DNA from: Alkalihalobacillus sp. YIM B00296
GTDB lineage: Bacteria > Bacillota > Bacilli > Bacillales > Fictibacillaceae
Length of the DNA: 56,039 bases
NCBI RefSeq assembly: GCF_020179385.1
Contig: NZ_JAIBLJ010000023.1
Coordinates: 246-56,284, forward strand
Reading direction: 5' to 3'
Both the position numbers and the translations under genes were made by a program. Every line of letters starts with the position of its first letter. Position 1 is the stretch's first letter. This document shows, one piece after another, positions 45,707 through 54,404 of this stretch. Under the pieces are notes generated by a model. It did not search any database, was not told the DNA's origin, and saw nothing but the letters and a program-made list of their open reading frames with translations.

Positions 45707-47476
45707 TTATTTCGAATGACCCTTTCCTGGTTCGTTGATTCCAATGGCTGCTCCGATCCGCCTTGAATCGGATGCCCCGTAGAACAAGCCTTTGTCATAA
45801 TCGATCTGGATGCTTTGGACGTTTCCGATCGTCGTCGAAGATCCGATATTATGGCCCATATCCGCCAGCTGCTCCCGTACCTCTGCTGGAATTCCTTGTT
45901 CCCAGTTCATTGCTGAAGTGTGCGAGTTATAAATCCTTGGTGCTTCGATTGCTTCTTTCAGCTCCATGTCATACTCGACTAGGTTCAGGAAGACTTGGAG
46001 GACTGATACGATGATCCGTGGTCCCCCCGGTGAACCGAGTGTCAAAACCGGTTTCCCGGCTTCAAGAACCATCGTAGGGGTCATGCTGCTCATCGGGCGT
46101 TTGTTCGGCTGCACTTCATTCGCTCCGCCTGGACGCGCATCAAAATCCGTGATTTCATTGTTCAGCATCAAACCATAACCTGGAACCATGATGCCTGTAC
46201 CAAACACTTGCTCGATCGTTGTCGTATAGGAAACGACGTTGCCCCATTTATCCGCAACGGTGAAGTGAGTGGTTTCTCCCATTTCTTTATCGTCTGCTTG
46301 CTCGACAACCTCCATTGCCGGGTCAGCCTCTTCATATTGCCACGGGTCGCCAGCTTCGACATTACGGTTCGCCTCATTCAAGTCGATCAGGGCTCGCCGT
46401 TCTTCGATATAATCCGGATGGAGCATGCCATGCATCGGCACATCGACAAATTCAGGATCGCCGATATAGGCAGCTCTGTCCGCATAACTTACTTTCATCG
46501 CTTCCGATAAAAGATGGTATTTCTCGACGGAATTTTCTCCGTATTGGCCGATATCGAAGTCTTCTAACAGCTTCAGCATTTGCAACAATGTCAGACCACC
46601 CGAGCTAGGGGGCGGCATGCTGGCAATCTCGTAATTTTTATAATCACCGTAAACAGGCTCATCAACAGTCACATCATAATTCGCTAAGTCTTCTGGAGTC
46701 ATCGTTCCGCCGAAGTCCTGGACCGTGTCCGCTAGCGCCTGTCCGATTTCTCCGTTATAGAGCACTTCGGTTCCATTCGAACGGATCAACTTCAACGTTT
46801 TCGCAAGGTCTTTTTGCTGCAGCCATTCCCCTGCTTCAAGTGGTTCGCCATCCGGTAAAAAGACATCTTTGGCAGCAGTCGCTGACAGTTTGTCCTCATT
46901 TGAGGCGATCATCCGGGCAAGGTATTCATCGATTGCAAAACCTTTATCTGCCAGATGGATCGCAGGGGTGATCAACTGCTCCATCGGTCTTGTCCCCCAT
47001 TTTTCAAGGGCGGTTTCCAGACCTTTCAATGTACCAGGCACACCAACCGCATTTCCATGTCTCGAACGTTCTCCAAACGGGATGATCCTTCCATTTTCAT
47101 CAAGGAACATGTCAGGCTCTGCTCCTGCAGATGCTCTTTCCCGGCTGTTGATGATCGTGACGTCATCTGCCTCGGCATCATAGACCATCATGAAGCCGCC
47201 GCCACCGATCCCAGACATCATCGGTTCGACGACGTTCAGGGCGAACTGGATCGCAACTGCGGCATCGACAGCATTCCCGCCTTTTTTCAAGACGTCAGCT
47301 CCGACCTTTGATGCCAGCGTATGGGAGGTGGACACCATACCGTGTGTACCGACATCGTATTCCTTAAATTCCTCAGGATTGTCTTTCTTCGCTATTCCTG
47401 AGGCTGGAGCCATCGAAAATAGCAAAACGAAAGCCAAGAGTGCGTATGTGAACTTCTTCCAATACAACTTCGTCAT
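45707..47476 (-). CDS. ggt: Gamma-glutamyltransferase
   Basis: A 589-residue secreted enzyme that transfers or hydrolyses the gamma-glutamyl group of glutathione, glutamine and poly-gamma-glutamate. A signal peptide covers residues ~1-30 (KKFTYALLAFVLLFSMAPAS). The precursor cleaves itself before the nucleophile Thr in GETTHFTVADKWGN. Other catalytic features are INSRERASAGA (substrate Arg), PPPSSGGLTLLQML, LNNEITDF and KRPMSSMTPTMV. The start at 47476 (MTKLYWKKF) has GGAGGGG upstream. It is divergent from a LysR gene that may control it. Confidence 0.93.
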   Translation of the reverse strand: MTKLYWKKFTYALLAFVLLFSMAPASGIAKKDNPEEFKEYDVGTHGMVSTSHTLASKVGADVLKKGGNAVDAAVAIQFALNVVEPMMSGIGGGGFMMVYDAEADDVTIINSRERASAGAEPDMFLDENGRIIPFGERSRHGNAVGVPGTLKGLETALEKWGTRPMEQLITPAIHLADKGFAIDEYLARMIASNEDKLSATAAKDVFLPDGEPLEAGEWLQQKDLAKTLKLIRSNGTEVLYNGEIGQALADTVQDFGGTMTPEDLANYDVTVDEPVYGDYKNYEIASMPPPSSGGLTLLQMLKLLEDFDIGQYGENSVEKYHLLSEAMKVSYADRAAYIGDPEFVDVPMHGMLHPDYIEERRALIDLNEANRNVEAGDPWQYEEADPAMEVVEQADDKEMGETTHFTVADKWGNVVSYTTTIEQVFGTGIMVPGYGLMLNNEITDFDARPGGANEVQPNKRPMSSMTPTMVLEAGKPVLTLGSPGGPRIIVSVLQVFLNLVEYDMELKEAIEAPRIYNSHTSAMNWEQGIPAEVREQLADMGHNIGSSTTIGNVQSIQIDYDKGLFYGASDSRRIGAAIGINEPGKGHSK

Positions 47477-47747
47477 TTTACAATCCCCTCCTGAATTTAA
47501 AATATTTAGAATTATTATAAATTTTATCATCAAAACCTTAGTCGGATTGATATAATATGGTTATGAACTTATAAGCCTTACTTATATACGGGACTTTATC
47601 ATTGGAATGAAGTCATCGATTTGTGCTAATTCGCCTATAAATCATCGCCCTTTCCTTCACGATCTGACACTTCTTTACGAAATCGATTGAAAAATAATAC
47701 GATTTTCCCATTATCTTGTAAATAGCCGGTTATTAAGGAGGTTTTCA

Positions 47748-48659
47748 ATGAATTTGCTTGCATTTCGTTACTTTTTAGGAGTGGCTAAAACGTTGAATTT
47801 CAGCAAAGCGTCCGAGTCGTTGAACATTTCACAGCCAGGGTTGAGCCAGCAAATAACGAGTTTGGAAAATGAATTAGGTATCAAGCTGTTGATTCGCTCG
47901 ACAAGGAAAGTGACATTGACGGAAGAAGGTGAGTATCTCGTAAAAAGCCTCCAGCCCTCATTCGAACATATCGAGAACGTCATTACGGAACTGAAAGAAA
48001 ACCAACAGCTGCCGAGTGCTTCACTCCGGATCGCGACTGTTCCTTCTGCCGCAAGCAACCTGATTCCGACCGCCTTGAAACAATTGCAAGCAGAGTTGCA
48101 TGATTTTGAATTTTATCTGCAAGAGGTCACCTCCTCAAAAGCGATTGAACTAGTGGAAAGCCAACGGTGCCATCTTGCCTTGATCCGGACGCCCATCGAT
48201 GCAAAACGATTGGATGATCGAGGGCTGGATATGCTGGAATTCGAGCGGCATCCTCTGCAGGTCATCGTTTCGGCTGAACACCCGATAGCTGAGCGATCCT
48301 CTATCGATTTATACGAGGTAAGGAATGAGCCTTTCATCCATTATGACGAGAAGGAAGCCCCGTCCCTCTTTTACTTGTTGGAGAGGGCTTGCCTTTCGGC
48401 GGGCTTCATACCAAATACGATCGGCGGCGGGCCGGAAATCCTGACGATTTCGACGCTCGTTTCGAATGGGCTAGGGATCACCTTGATGCCGAGGGACATG
48501 TATCATTTGATCCAGTCCTATCGAATAAAAGCGGTCGATATCGATGGGGATCAGTCATACAGTTCCATCTCGGTCATTTGGAAAAAAGCATCCTACGTCC
48601 CTCTCGTCACCCAGCGTTTTCTGAACATCCTGCAAGGTTGCGAGATGATGAACACGTAA
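47748..48659 (+). CDS. LysR-family transcriptional regulator
   Basis: A 303-residue LysR regulator. The winged HTH is at residues 1-60 (FRYFLGVAKTLNFSKASESL, NISQPGLSQQI) and the periplasmic-binding-like effector domain at ~90-290. AAGGAGG precedes the ATG at 47748. It is divergent from ggt across 271 bp, so control of ggt in response to a metabolite is possible; no clear T-N11-A palindrome was found. Confidence 0.9.
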   Translation: MNLLAFRYFLGVAKTLNFSKASESLNISQPGLSQQITSLENELGIKLLIRSTRKVTLTEEGEYLVKSLQPSFEHIENVITELKENQQLPSASLRIATVPSAASNLIPTALKQLQAELHDFEFYLQEVTSSKAIELVESQRCHLALIRTPIDAKRLDDRGLDMLEFERHPLQVIVSAEHPIAERSSIDLYEVRNEPFIHYDEKEAPSLFYLLERACLSAGFIPNTIGGGPEILTISTLVSNGLGITLMPRDMYHLIQSYRIKAVDIDGDQSYSSISVIWKKASYVPLVTQRFLNILQGCEMMNT

Positions 48660-48848
48660 AACAGCCCCCGGGTAAATTGGCTGGGAGCTTCCTAAATTGA
48701 CAATCTATTATGGCACTTTAATTAAGCGTTGTTAAACCCTGTGGGAAAAGCATCAGGCTAGACCTGAGGCAGGAGGCTTGGATCCTTCAAAAACTATAAT
48801 GAAAGATCACATAGCGAATATTTAAAAATTTCAAAAGGAGGAATGACA

Positions 48849-49145
48849 TTGAAAACATTTTTAGTGACGCTTGGTAACAAGAGAAAAGGCGAATTGACTG
48901 ATGATCTGTTACATAGGCATATTGATTATTTGAAATTTATGAAGCAGAACGGATCTTTAATCATGTGCGGTCCTTTTGTAGATGAGGATGGGGCTATGAT
49001 GATCTTCCGGTGCCAATCTCCAGACGAAGTGAAGACCCTTGTCAGCAAAGATCCGTTCATTGTAGAAAAGTATTATGGAACCTATGATGTTACTGAATTT
49101 GTTGATGCAAACGATGAAAACAATTGGCTTCTTGTTGCACCATAA
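48849..49145 (+). CDS. YciI-family protein
   Basis: A 98-residue ferredoxin-like alpha+beta protein of the YciI family (MKTFLVTLGNKRKGELTDDL, HIDYLKFMKQNGSLIMCGPF then VDEDGAMMIFRCQSPDEVK). Members may act as small dehydrohalogenase-like enzymes using a conserved His (HIDYL) and Asp. The TTG at 48849 is preferred to ATG 48843 because AGGAGG is spaced properly only for the TTG. Single gene. Confidence 0.85.
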   Translation: MKTFLVTLGNKRKGELTDDLLHRHIDYLKFMKQNGSLIMCGPFVDEDGAMMIFRCQSPDEVKTLVSKDPFIVEKYYGTYDVTEFVDANDENNWLLVAP

Positions 49146-49172
49146 ACCCAAGGGATTTGAAACAGTAGCCTT

Positions 49173-49667
49173 TTAGAGGTCAATCTGGATCTCATCCGCC
49201 GTTTTAAGTCTGGTGGAGGGTTTTACCGGTTCGTTGTTGATGCAGATTTTGCCTTCCTGGATACGTTTGATGACATCGGTCCTGCTCCAGTCTTTGATTT
49301 GATCGGCGATGATTTTATCGACTCGGAACTTGCCTTGGACGTCGGCCAGTGTAATGGTGATTTTTTCAATGCCGATGGTTTGGTAGTCTTTTATGTTGAT
49401 TATAGTGAGCTGGCTGGGTGGTTCTGACGGCTTCTCTACCACTCTCGCGTGGTCGGTATGAGCCTGATAGATTTCGAGCTTCTTGTTCCACGTATGGTTC
49501 TTCTCGCATTTATAGATGGCGAACCGGTAGATGTTTTTCCCGTTCGCGTTATGCCGGCGGATCATCGTATCAGTGAATCGTACGGTCCTGCCGCAATTGC
49601 TACAATGTCTTTGGACTGAATGATCCTTCGCTTCTTGAAGCTTCCATTTCAATTGGACCTTCTGCAT
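49173..49667 (-). CDS. Zinc-ribbon plus S4-domain protein
   Basis: A 164-residue protein. The N-terminus has a zinc-ribbon-like CSNCG ... CEKNHTW pair; the C-terminal ~50 residues (FRVDKIIADQIKDWSRTDVI, KRIQEGKICINNEPVKPSTR) form an S4 RNA-binding domain, as in pseudouridine synthases and heat-shock protein 15. It is probably an RNA-binding accessory protein of the ribosome or rRNA (inference). The start at 49667 follows GAGGTG by 6 nt. Confidence 0.75.
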   Translation of the reverse strand: MQKVQLKWKLQEAKDHSVQRHCSNCGRTVRFTDTMIRRHNANGKNIYRFAIYKCEKNHTWNKKLEIYQAHTDHARVVEKPSEPPSQLTIINIKDYQTIGIEKITITLADVQGKFRVDKIIADQIKDWSRTDVIKRIQEGKICINNEPVKPSTRLKTADEIQIDL

Positions 49668-49988
49668 TTCCTTCACCTCTTTAAGATGTAAGGAAACGTA
49701 ACGCTTCTATTTGGAGGTCTTGCAGTATGAAGTTTCTAACCAAAACAAAAAGAGGTCACCCTAAGGGAACCTCGTATCATGCATGCTGCAGATATTGGCT
49801 ACGTTCCTTGTAATGGGATTTTGACAGACTCCTTCCGTTCAGCAAGCCTTCTGAGAAAGCCGCTTCAGGTGAGTCCTTATCCAAAAATGTGTTCCATTAC
49901 AAAGTGTATGTTGGCATAAAGGTAACCTGAATCCTTTCACTCCAAATAGATTACCCTCAGTTTACTTGATATTGGAATATTTTACAAC
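49668..49988. other. Intergenic stretch with one palindrome
   Basis: About 320 bp with no gene. GAGGT-CA-CCCT-A-AGGG-A-ACCTC at 49752-49772 is a short interrupted palindrome of unknown role. Confidence 0.4.
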
Positions 49989-50588
49989 CTAAATTTGTTC
50001 GAATGAATTTTCCTCGGCTGGGATCGGATAATCCTTCAAAAGTCCGGCAAAGTAAACGAGGTTGTTGCTCATCTTCTTGATTGCCTTCTCATTGACTGGT
50101 GTTTCGCACTCCTTGCAAATGCAATACGAATCACCGTTTGGCGGAATCGTAAACCCGATATGGGATAACGCATGCAGAATCGACTGGGCAGCTTGTTTTG
50201 CACCGAAATCATTTCCGGTGATGAGAACTCCGCCAACTTTGTTGTAGAAAAGTGTTGGTCCATTCTCGATCATGTTGTCGCTTTCCGCGTAAAGCCGTTC
50301 GATGACAAGGGCTGCGATACTGCTCTTTTCTTCAATCCATAATGGTGTCGCGAAAATCACGATATCGGCGGCTTTCACCTTTTCAAAAATCTCTGGCCAA
50401 TCGTCATCAAGGGTCGGATCGTCATTCGTTGAATAGCGGATGTTGTAATCCGCAAGCCAAACGATCTCAAAGGAAACATTGTGATCCTGTAAAATTTCGA
50501 GTGAATAATTGGTCAATACTTGTGTATGGGAAAGGTTCTCTTCGGTTTTCAGTGAACAATTCAGTATCAAGGTATGTAGAGATGACAT
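49989..50588 (-). CDS. NADPH-dependent FMN reductase-like flavoprotein
   Basis: A 199-residue flavodoxin-fold oxidoreductase. The FMN phosphate-binding start is LILNCSLKTEENLSHTQVL; DIVIFATPLWIEEKSSIAAL and GVLITGNDFGAKQAAQSILH are the flavin-contact loops. A CICKECE cysteine cluster near residue 160 suggests a metal or redox site as in iron-sulfur flavoproteins. The start at 50588 has AGGAGGAAG. Monocistronic; substrate unknown. Confidence 0.85.
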   Translation of the reverse strand: MSSLHTLILNCSLKTEENLSHTQVLTNYSLEILQDHNVSFEIVWLADYNIRYSTNDDPTLDDDWPEIFEKVKAADIVIFATPLWIEEKSSIAALVIERLYAESDNMIENGPTLFYNKVGGVLITGNDFGAKQAAQSILHALSHIGFTIPPNGDSYCICKECETPVNEKAIKKMSNNLVYFAGLLKDYPIPAEENSFEQI

Positions 50589-50652
50589 AGCTCTTCCTCC
50601 TTTTCAACTTCAAAACCTCTATTCCCTGAAAAGAGGAAAGCTAATCCACTTT

Positions 50653-50880
50653 TTAATAAAACTTTTTACCTGAAATCATGCGAACGAATTGTTTCTTTCC
50701 CTCTGTGTAGGCTTTTTCGTTGTTCAGATATCGGGTGGCCAGCTGATGCTTCAACTTTTCATACTCTTTAGCAATAACTGGGTAGGAGAGATTTTAATAA
50801 TTTCTCACCCTGTTTTTTGAAACGTTTTTTCCATTTAGTATTGTGGCTAGTACCACGTCCCCTTTATTGACTCCGAGCAT
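50653..50880 (-). pseudogene. GrpB-family (UPF0157) protein, internally deleted and frameshifted
   Basis: Starts well (GGGAGG, ATG 50880: MLGVNKGDVVLA), then needs a frame change to read HNTKWKKRFKKQGEKLLKSL and another to read YPVIAKEYEKLKHQLATRYL followed by NNEKAYTEGKKQFVRMIS. The beginning and end match GrpB proteins, whose tail is typically P.VAKEY..LK..LA..Y..NREAYT.GK. The ~100-residue central catalytic part is missing. Clearly a pseudogene. Confidence 0.7.
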
Positions 50881-50896
50881 ATGATTCCTCCCTTTT

Positions 50897-51250
50897 TCAC
50901 CGGACATGCTTCCGTTGTGCGTTGACTAATTCGACAAAAGCCTGCGGTTAGCTTTCTGAAAGATATTTGAACTGGGCCTAATCACCATTCCCCTTCAGAA
51001 AAAAACGCTTCTTGAACAGGTGTTTTTTCAATTGGAATTTTTCGATTATCTGGTAATCGTATGTTTCGACTAGTTCCCCAGGCTTGGTCAAATAATCACC
51101 TACAAATACCAAACGGTCTGTCGTAGCAGCCAGTATCCCAGGCCTTGGTGCAAACGAAAATATGTATGTAATCAATGCACATCGCCTTGTAGCCAATAAT
51201 TGCTCATTCTCCCTTAACATCATCCTCACCTGCTTAGTCGTTACCTGCAT
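50897..51250 (-). pseudogene. PH-domain protein (YokE/YvbH-like) with two in-frame stops
   Basis: The intact first 90 codons encode MLRENEQLLATRRCALITYI, PGILAATTDRLVFVGDYLTK and IIEKFQLKKHLFKKRFFLKG, a bacterial PH-like domain. Then come TAG, AQFKYLSES, TAA, and PQAFVELVNAQRKHVR with a final stop, all in the same frame. AQFK and PQAFVELVN are the usual end of such domains, so two nonsense mutations have truncated the gene. It directly precedes the GrpB remnant; both seem to be a decaying operon. Confidence 0.7.
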
Positions 51251-51334
51251 CCCATCTCTCTCCCCATACTTTTCTAGTTACTACTACTTACGAACTATCC
51301 TAGTATAAGGTTTCAAAAACGGTGCCTGGCACAA

Positions 51335-51949
51335 TCAAAGCTGTTTCTCTATTTTTAAACCTGCTGCTTGCATCGGTCCAGCCGTTATGATCTTAGATAG
51401 TTTCATCGCCATTTCTTGTGAGGATGGTTTCGTACTTTGCTTCAACCACCATTGGACGACACCGACAAAGGCAGCGCTGATAAAGTGGAGGATCATGTCT
51501 TTGGGGATTTCAAAATCTTCCGGGCGCACCCCAAGTTCAGTCATCTTTTTACTGAAGTTTTCCCGTATGACTTCCTCAAGGTTATTCCGGAAATTGTAGA
51601 CCCCATGCTCGCCAAACATTACAGTATAGAAAACCTGATTTTTTTCCATGCTTTCGTATACTTTTTCAATGGTCGTCCGCAGTTTTTCGACTTGTACTTC
51701 GTGTTCACTAATATGAAGCACTGGGTTGAGTACGCTAGTCAATTCATCGATTGCGGACCTGCTGATTTTTTCAAGCAGGTCATACTTATCCTCATAATGG
51801 AGGTAGAAGGTCGCCCTGTTGATGAGGGCTTCCTCAGCTATGTCTTGAATGGTTACAGAGTCGAATCCTTTTTGCTGGATCAATTTCAAAAATGCCTCAT
51901 TGATCAGCTTCCTTGTTCTTTTTACACGCAAGTCCAATTTTTTGCTCAT
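51335..51949 (-). CDS. TetR-family transcriptional regulator
   Basis: A 204-residue repressor with an HTH at residues ~8-58 (TRKLINEAFLKLIQQKGFDS, IAEEALINRATFYLHYEDKY) and a TetR_C_7-type C-terminal domain. It is divergent from a YhgE-like exporter gene; long inverted repeats in between are probable operators. A GGTGCC repeat follows its stop codon. Confidence 0.88.
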   Translation of the reverse strand: MSKKLDLRVKRTRKLINEAFLKLIQQKGFDSVTIQDIAEEALINRATFYLHYEDKYDLLEKISRSAIDELTSVLNPVLHISEHEVQVEKLRTTIEKVYESMEKNQVFYTVMFGEHGVYNFRNNLEEVIRENFSKKMTELGVRPEDFEIPKDMILHFISAAFVGVVQWWLKQSTKPSSQEMAMKLSKIITAGPMQAAGLKIEKQL

Positions 51950-51981
51950 CTTTCACTCACCTATTCTTTTTTGTAAATTAA

Positions 51982-52087
51982 TTAACAGTACGCTGTGGGA
52001 TGTCGTATATCATACGAATCATAATTGATTGGTTATTGAATGTTGAATTGAATCTTCTATAATTCATCATATACGACACTCTGTTAA
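51982..52087. promoter_or_regulatory. Mirror-image pair of elements, candidate TetR operators
   Basis: The left element (51982-52013) contains TTAACAG ... GATGTCGTATATCAT; the right one (52065-52087) contains ATCATATACGACA ... CTGTTAA. They are inverted copies of each other, about 50 bp apart, one near each divergent gene start. Such symmetry suggests one repressor binding at both promoters. Confidence 0.6.
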
Positions 52088-52125
52088 CTAATCAACATTT
52101 TGTCGGACAAAGGGGAGTGAAATGT

Positions 52126-53301
52126 ATGATGAAAAGATTCTTTCAGCAAAAACTATTTTGGGGTGGATTTGTCGGAATTCTATTAGCGGTCTTCATCTTT
52201 ACCTTCGCGTTCATGGGGTCTACTGTGAACCCGACATTAAAGGAAATGCCGCTCGCGGTCGTTGTACAGGATGAAGGTGTAGCCATGCCAAACGGTCAAG
52301 AGATGAATTTCGGGAAAATCCTTGAGGACCAACTTAAAAAGAATGAAAAAGCGCCCATCGACTGGACATTTCTTGACAGTCGGAAGGACGCAGTCCAAGG
52401 GATGAACGAGAAAGAATATTACGCTGCCATTGTCATCCCCGGTGACTTGTCTCTAAATATTTTTTCTTTATTAAGCGAAAAACCAATGCAGCCGGAAGTC
52501 GAAATCTTCATCAACGAAGGGATGAACATGACCGGAGCGACGATGGCTGACCAGGTGACTAGCGGAATCCTTTCTAATTTCAATCAACAGGTTCAACACA
52601 ATTTATACGATCAAATCGCCGGGGCACAAACCTTGTCCGTCAAGCAGTCGAAAATACTTGCTCAACCGGTCCAAGTGACGAAAGAGAAACTGAATCAGGC
52701 AGGTAGCCATACAGCCAACGGAAATGCCCCAGCTTTATTCACCCAGATCCTTTGGATTACGACATTCATTAGTTCGATAATCATTTATACAGTTATCAAA
52801 AAACTTTGGCCAGGAAAATGGAACTTCTCAGCGATCTTCAGTCAGCTTTTAGGCGGCCTGTTGTTCGTTGTTTCGATCTGCGGACTCGTATTCTGGTTGA
52901 CGGAGGGAGTACTGGACGTTGCCATTGCAAATAACGCTGAGATGTTCATGCTCTTATTATTCATAGGATTGATGTTCTTTTTCATCCAGGGCGCACTTTT
53001 GAACTGGATCGGTTATGCAGCAGCCCCACTTTTCGTATTGCTTCTTTTCTTTGCCATGCCGATCCTTACTTTGCCGCCCGAGCTTCTCCCGGACATCACG
53101 AGAAACTGGTTGTATTCCTGGATCCCATTCCGATTCAGTGTAGAGGCATTTAAAGATGTATTATTCTTTGGATCAAATCCTTTGGAAAATGGCATCGGTG
53201 TGCTTGGTTACACCGGTTTGGCTGGATTCCTGCTCATGCTATCAGCAGTGTTCAAACCAGAGCGTAAAGCGGCTGACCATAAAAGCATCACCGCCGAATG
53301 A
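52126..53301 (+). CDS. YhgE/Pip-like ABC-2 type membrane protein
   Basis: A 391-residue membrane protein: one N-terminal helix (residues ~12-32), an extracytoplasmic domain of ~160 residues (SLNIFSLLSEKPMQPEVEIF) and five to six C-terminal helices. The plan is that of ABC-2/YhgE-type exporters, but no ATPase gene is adjacent. The ATG at 52126 is chosen because AGGGGAG precedes it by ~9 nt. It probably confers efflux of a toxic compound under control of the divergent TetR (inference). Confidence 0.85.
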   Translation: MMKRFFQQKLFWGGFVGILLAVFIFTFAFMGSTVNPTLKEMPLAVVVQDEGVAMPNGQEMNFGKILEDQLKKNEKAPIDWTFLDSRKDAVQGMNEKEYYAAIVIPGDLSLNIFSLLSEKPMQPEVEIFINEGMNMTGATMADQVTSGILSNFNQQVQHNLYDQIAGAQTLSVKQSKILAQPVQVTKEKLNQAGSHTANGNAPALFTQILWITTFISSIIIYTVIKKLWPGKWNFSAIFSQLLGGLLFVVSICGLVFWLTEGVLDVAIANNAEMFMLLLFIGLMFFFIQGALLNWIGYAAAPLFVLLLFFAMPILTLPPELLPDITRNWLYSWIPFRFSVEAFKDVLFFGSNPLENGIGVLGYTGLAGFLLMLSAVFKPERKAADHKSITAE

Positions 53302-53305
53302 TTGT

Positions 53306-53396
53306 CGGTGCCATTTTCAGTGCCACATTTTCGGTGCCAGGCACTATTTTGAAAGCCTTGCAGCACAAGTACTTTCAATTGGTGCCTGGTACACCC
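53306..53396 (+). repeat. Cluster of GGTGCC palindromic repeats
   Basis: GGTGCC, AGTGCC, GGTGCCAGGCAC and GGTGCCTGGTACACC occur within 90 bp; another copy (GGTGCCTGGCAC) is at 51321-51332. These flank the TetR/YhgE pair on both sides. Similar palindromic motifs are widespread repeats in Bacillaceae genomes. Confidence 0.6.
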
Positions 53397-53750
53397 ATTC
53401 ATAATTCCTTTTGATAATGCACATCCTTCAGCATAGGGAGTGTGAGTGATGATTGAACGTATCATAATTTTGACTGGCATCCTTTTTGGCCTATTTTCTT
53501 TTCGTAGGTAACCAGAAAGCCTTTAATCAAGATCTGACTGCCGTTATACCTCTCAATCGCATCATGAATTATTGTTGTAATAAAGCGCTGGTAACGAATA
53601 AAAAGGTAAGTTATCCCAAAAGGGCACTGCTGGAATTTTTCAATTTAATTCAGTTTATGATTTTCTAGTATGTCCCTTTTTATTAGTGTGGTATTGTCAA
53701 TCGCCATACAACACCCGTTTTCCAACGTTCAACCCACAACAGATGAAGAA

Positions 53751-53785
53751 AAGAACCAGCAATCTGTATGAAGATCGCTGGTTCT
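53751..53785 (-). terminator. Terminator after the DinB-family gene
   Basis: AAGAACCAGC pairs with GCTGGTTCT across a 16-nt loop, with AT-rich sequence on the distal side. Confidence 0.6.
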
Positions 53786-53805
53786 ATTTTTGGTCTATTT
53801 TAAAT

Positions 53806-54279
53806 TCAAGTTTGGCTTGGAACCTTGATGACCTTCACCATCTGGCGGATCGCCCCGAGATGATAGGCTGAGTGGGCTAAAGAACCCAGGATTCCATTGG
53901 CAGTCTGTTCATCCGGTAAATCGATCAGTTCGATTTTTTCCAACAGCGCTTTGTACTCTAACTTGAGTTCCTCTTTGAATTGTTGCCATGTGATCTGATC
54001 CACGGAAGTGATCTTCCAGGACTCGCCCCAATTCAGGTTCGGCTTCTCGCCTTTCAAGTAGGTGTTCGCCATCCATAAATAGTAGCGGGTATGATCCGTG
54101 TGAGCCGCGATCGTCGTCCCCTGGATCGGGATGGACGCTTCTTCTGCTGATAGCATTTCAAGTGTGCCGAAGATTCCACTCCCTGGTTTGGACTCCGTGT
54201 ACCAGCTTTGATTCCCTTCAGGTCCATCAAAGGTTTCCTTCAACAATGTCTTGACAGCTTCCACTAAGGTATTGTTCAT
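53806..54279 (-). CDS. DinB-family protein
   Basis: A 157-residue four-helix-bundle protein of the DinB/YfiT superfamily, putative metal-dependent thiol-S-transferases (for example bacillithiol transferases). Metal ligands are likely His in TIAAHTDHTRYYLWM and His in LGSLAHSAYHLGAIRQM. Single gene between two degenerate regions; the substrate is unknown. Confidence 0.85.
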   Translation of the reverse strand: MNNTLVEAVKTLLKETFDGPEGNQSWYTESKPGSGIFGTLEMLSAEEASIPIQGTTIAAHTDHTRYYLWMANTYLKGEKPNLNWGESWKITSVDQITWQQFKEELKLEYKALLEKIELIDLPDEQTANGILGSLAHSAYHLGAIRQMVKVIKVPSQT

Positions 54280-54404
54280 CTCGGTTCCTCCTCAATTTTA
54301 ATAACCTGAACCCATTGATGCATTCCCTCTGGTTGTTGACACTGTGTTACATACGACATCTTCGGTAGAATTCCTTTTCTCATTTGAAAATCAGGAGAAT
54401 TGCT

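Larger units (their letters stand above)
53302..53805. other. Gene-free region with GGTGCC repeats
   Basis: Contains a cluster of GGTGCC(T/A)GGCAC-like motifs (53306-53396), a 20-codon hydrophobic frame at 53449-53511 (MIERIIILTGILFGLFSFRR) that may be a remnant, and the dinB terminator (53751-53785). No intact gene of normal size. Confidence 0.5.

Noticed and set aside
53449-53511. 20-residue hydrophobic peptide (MIERIIILTGILFGLFSFRR)
   Set aside because: Short, only a weak ribosome binding site, and no toxin/antitoxin context; more likely a remnant or chance.
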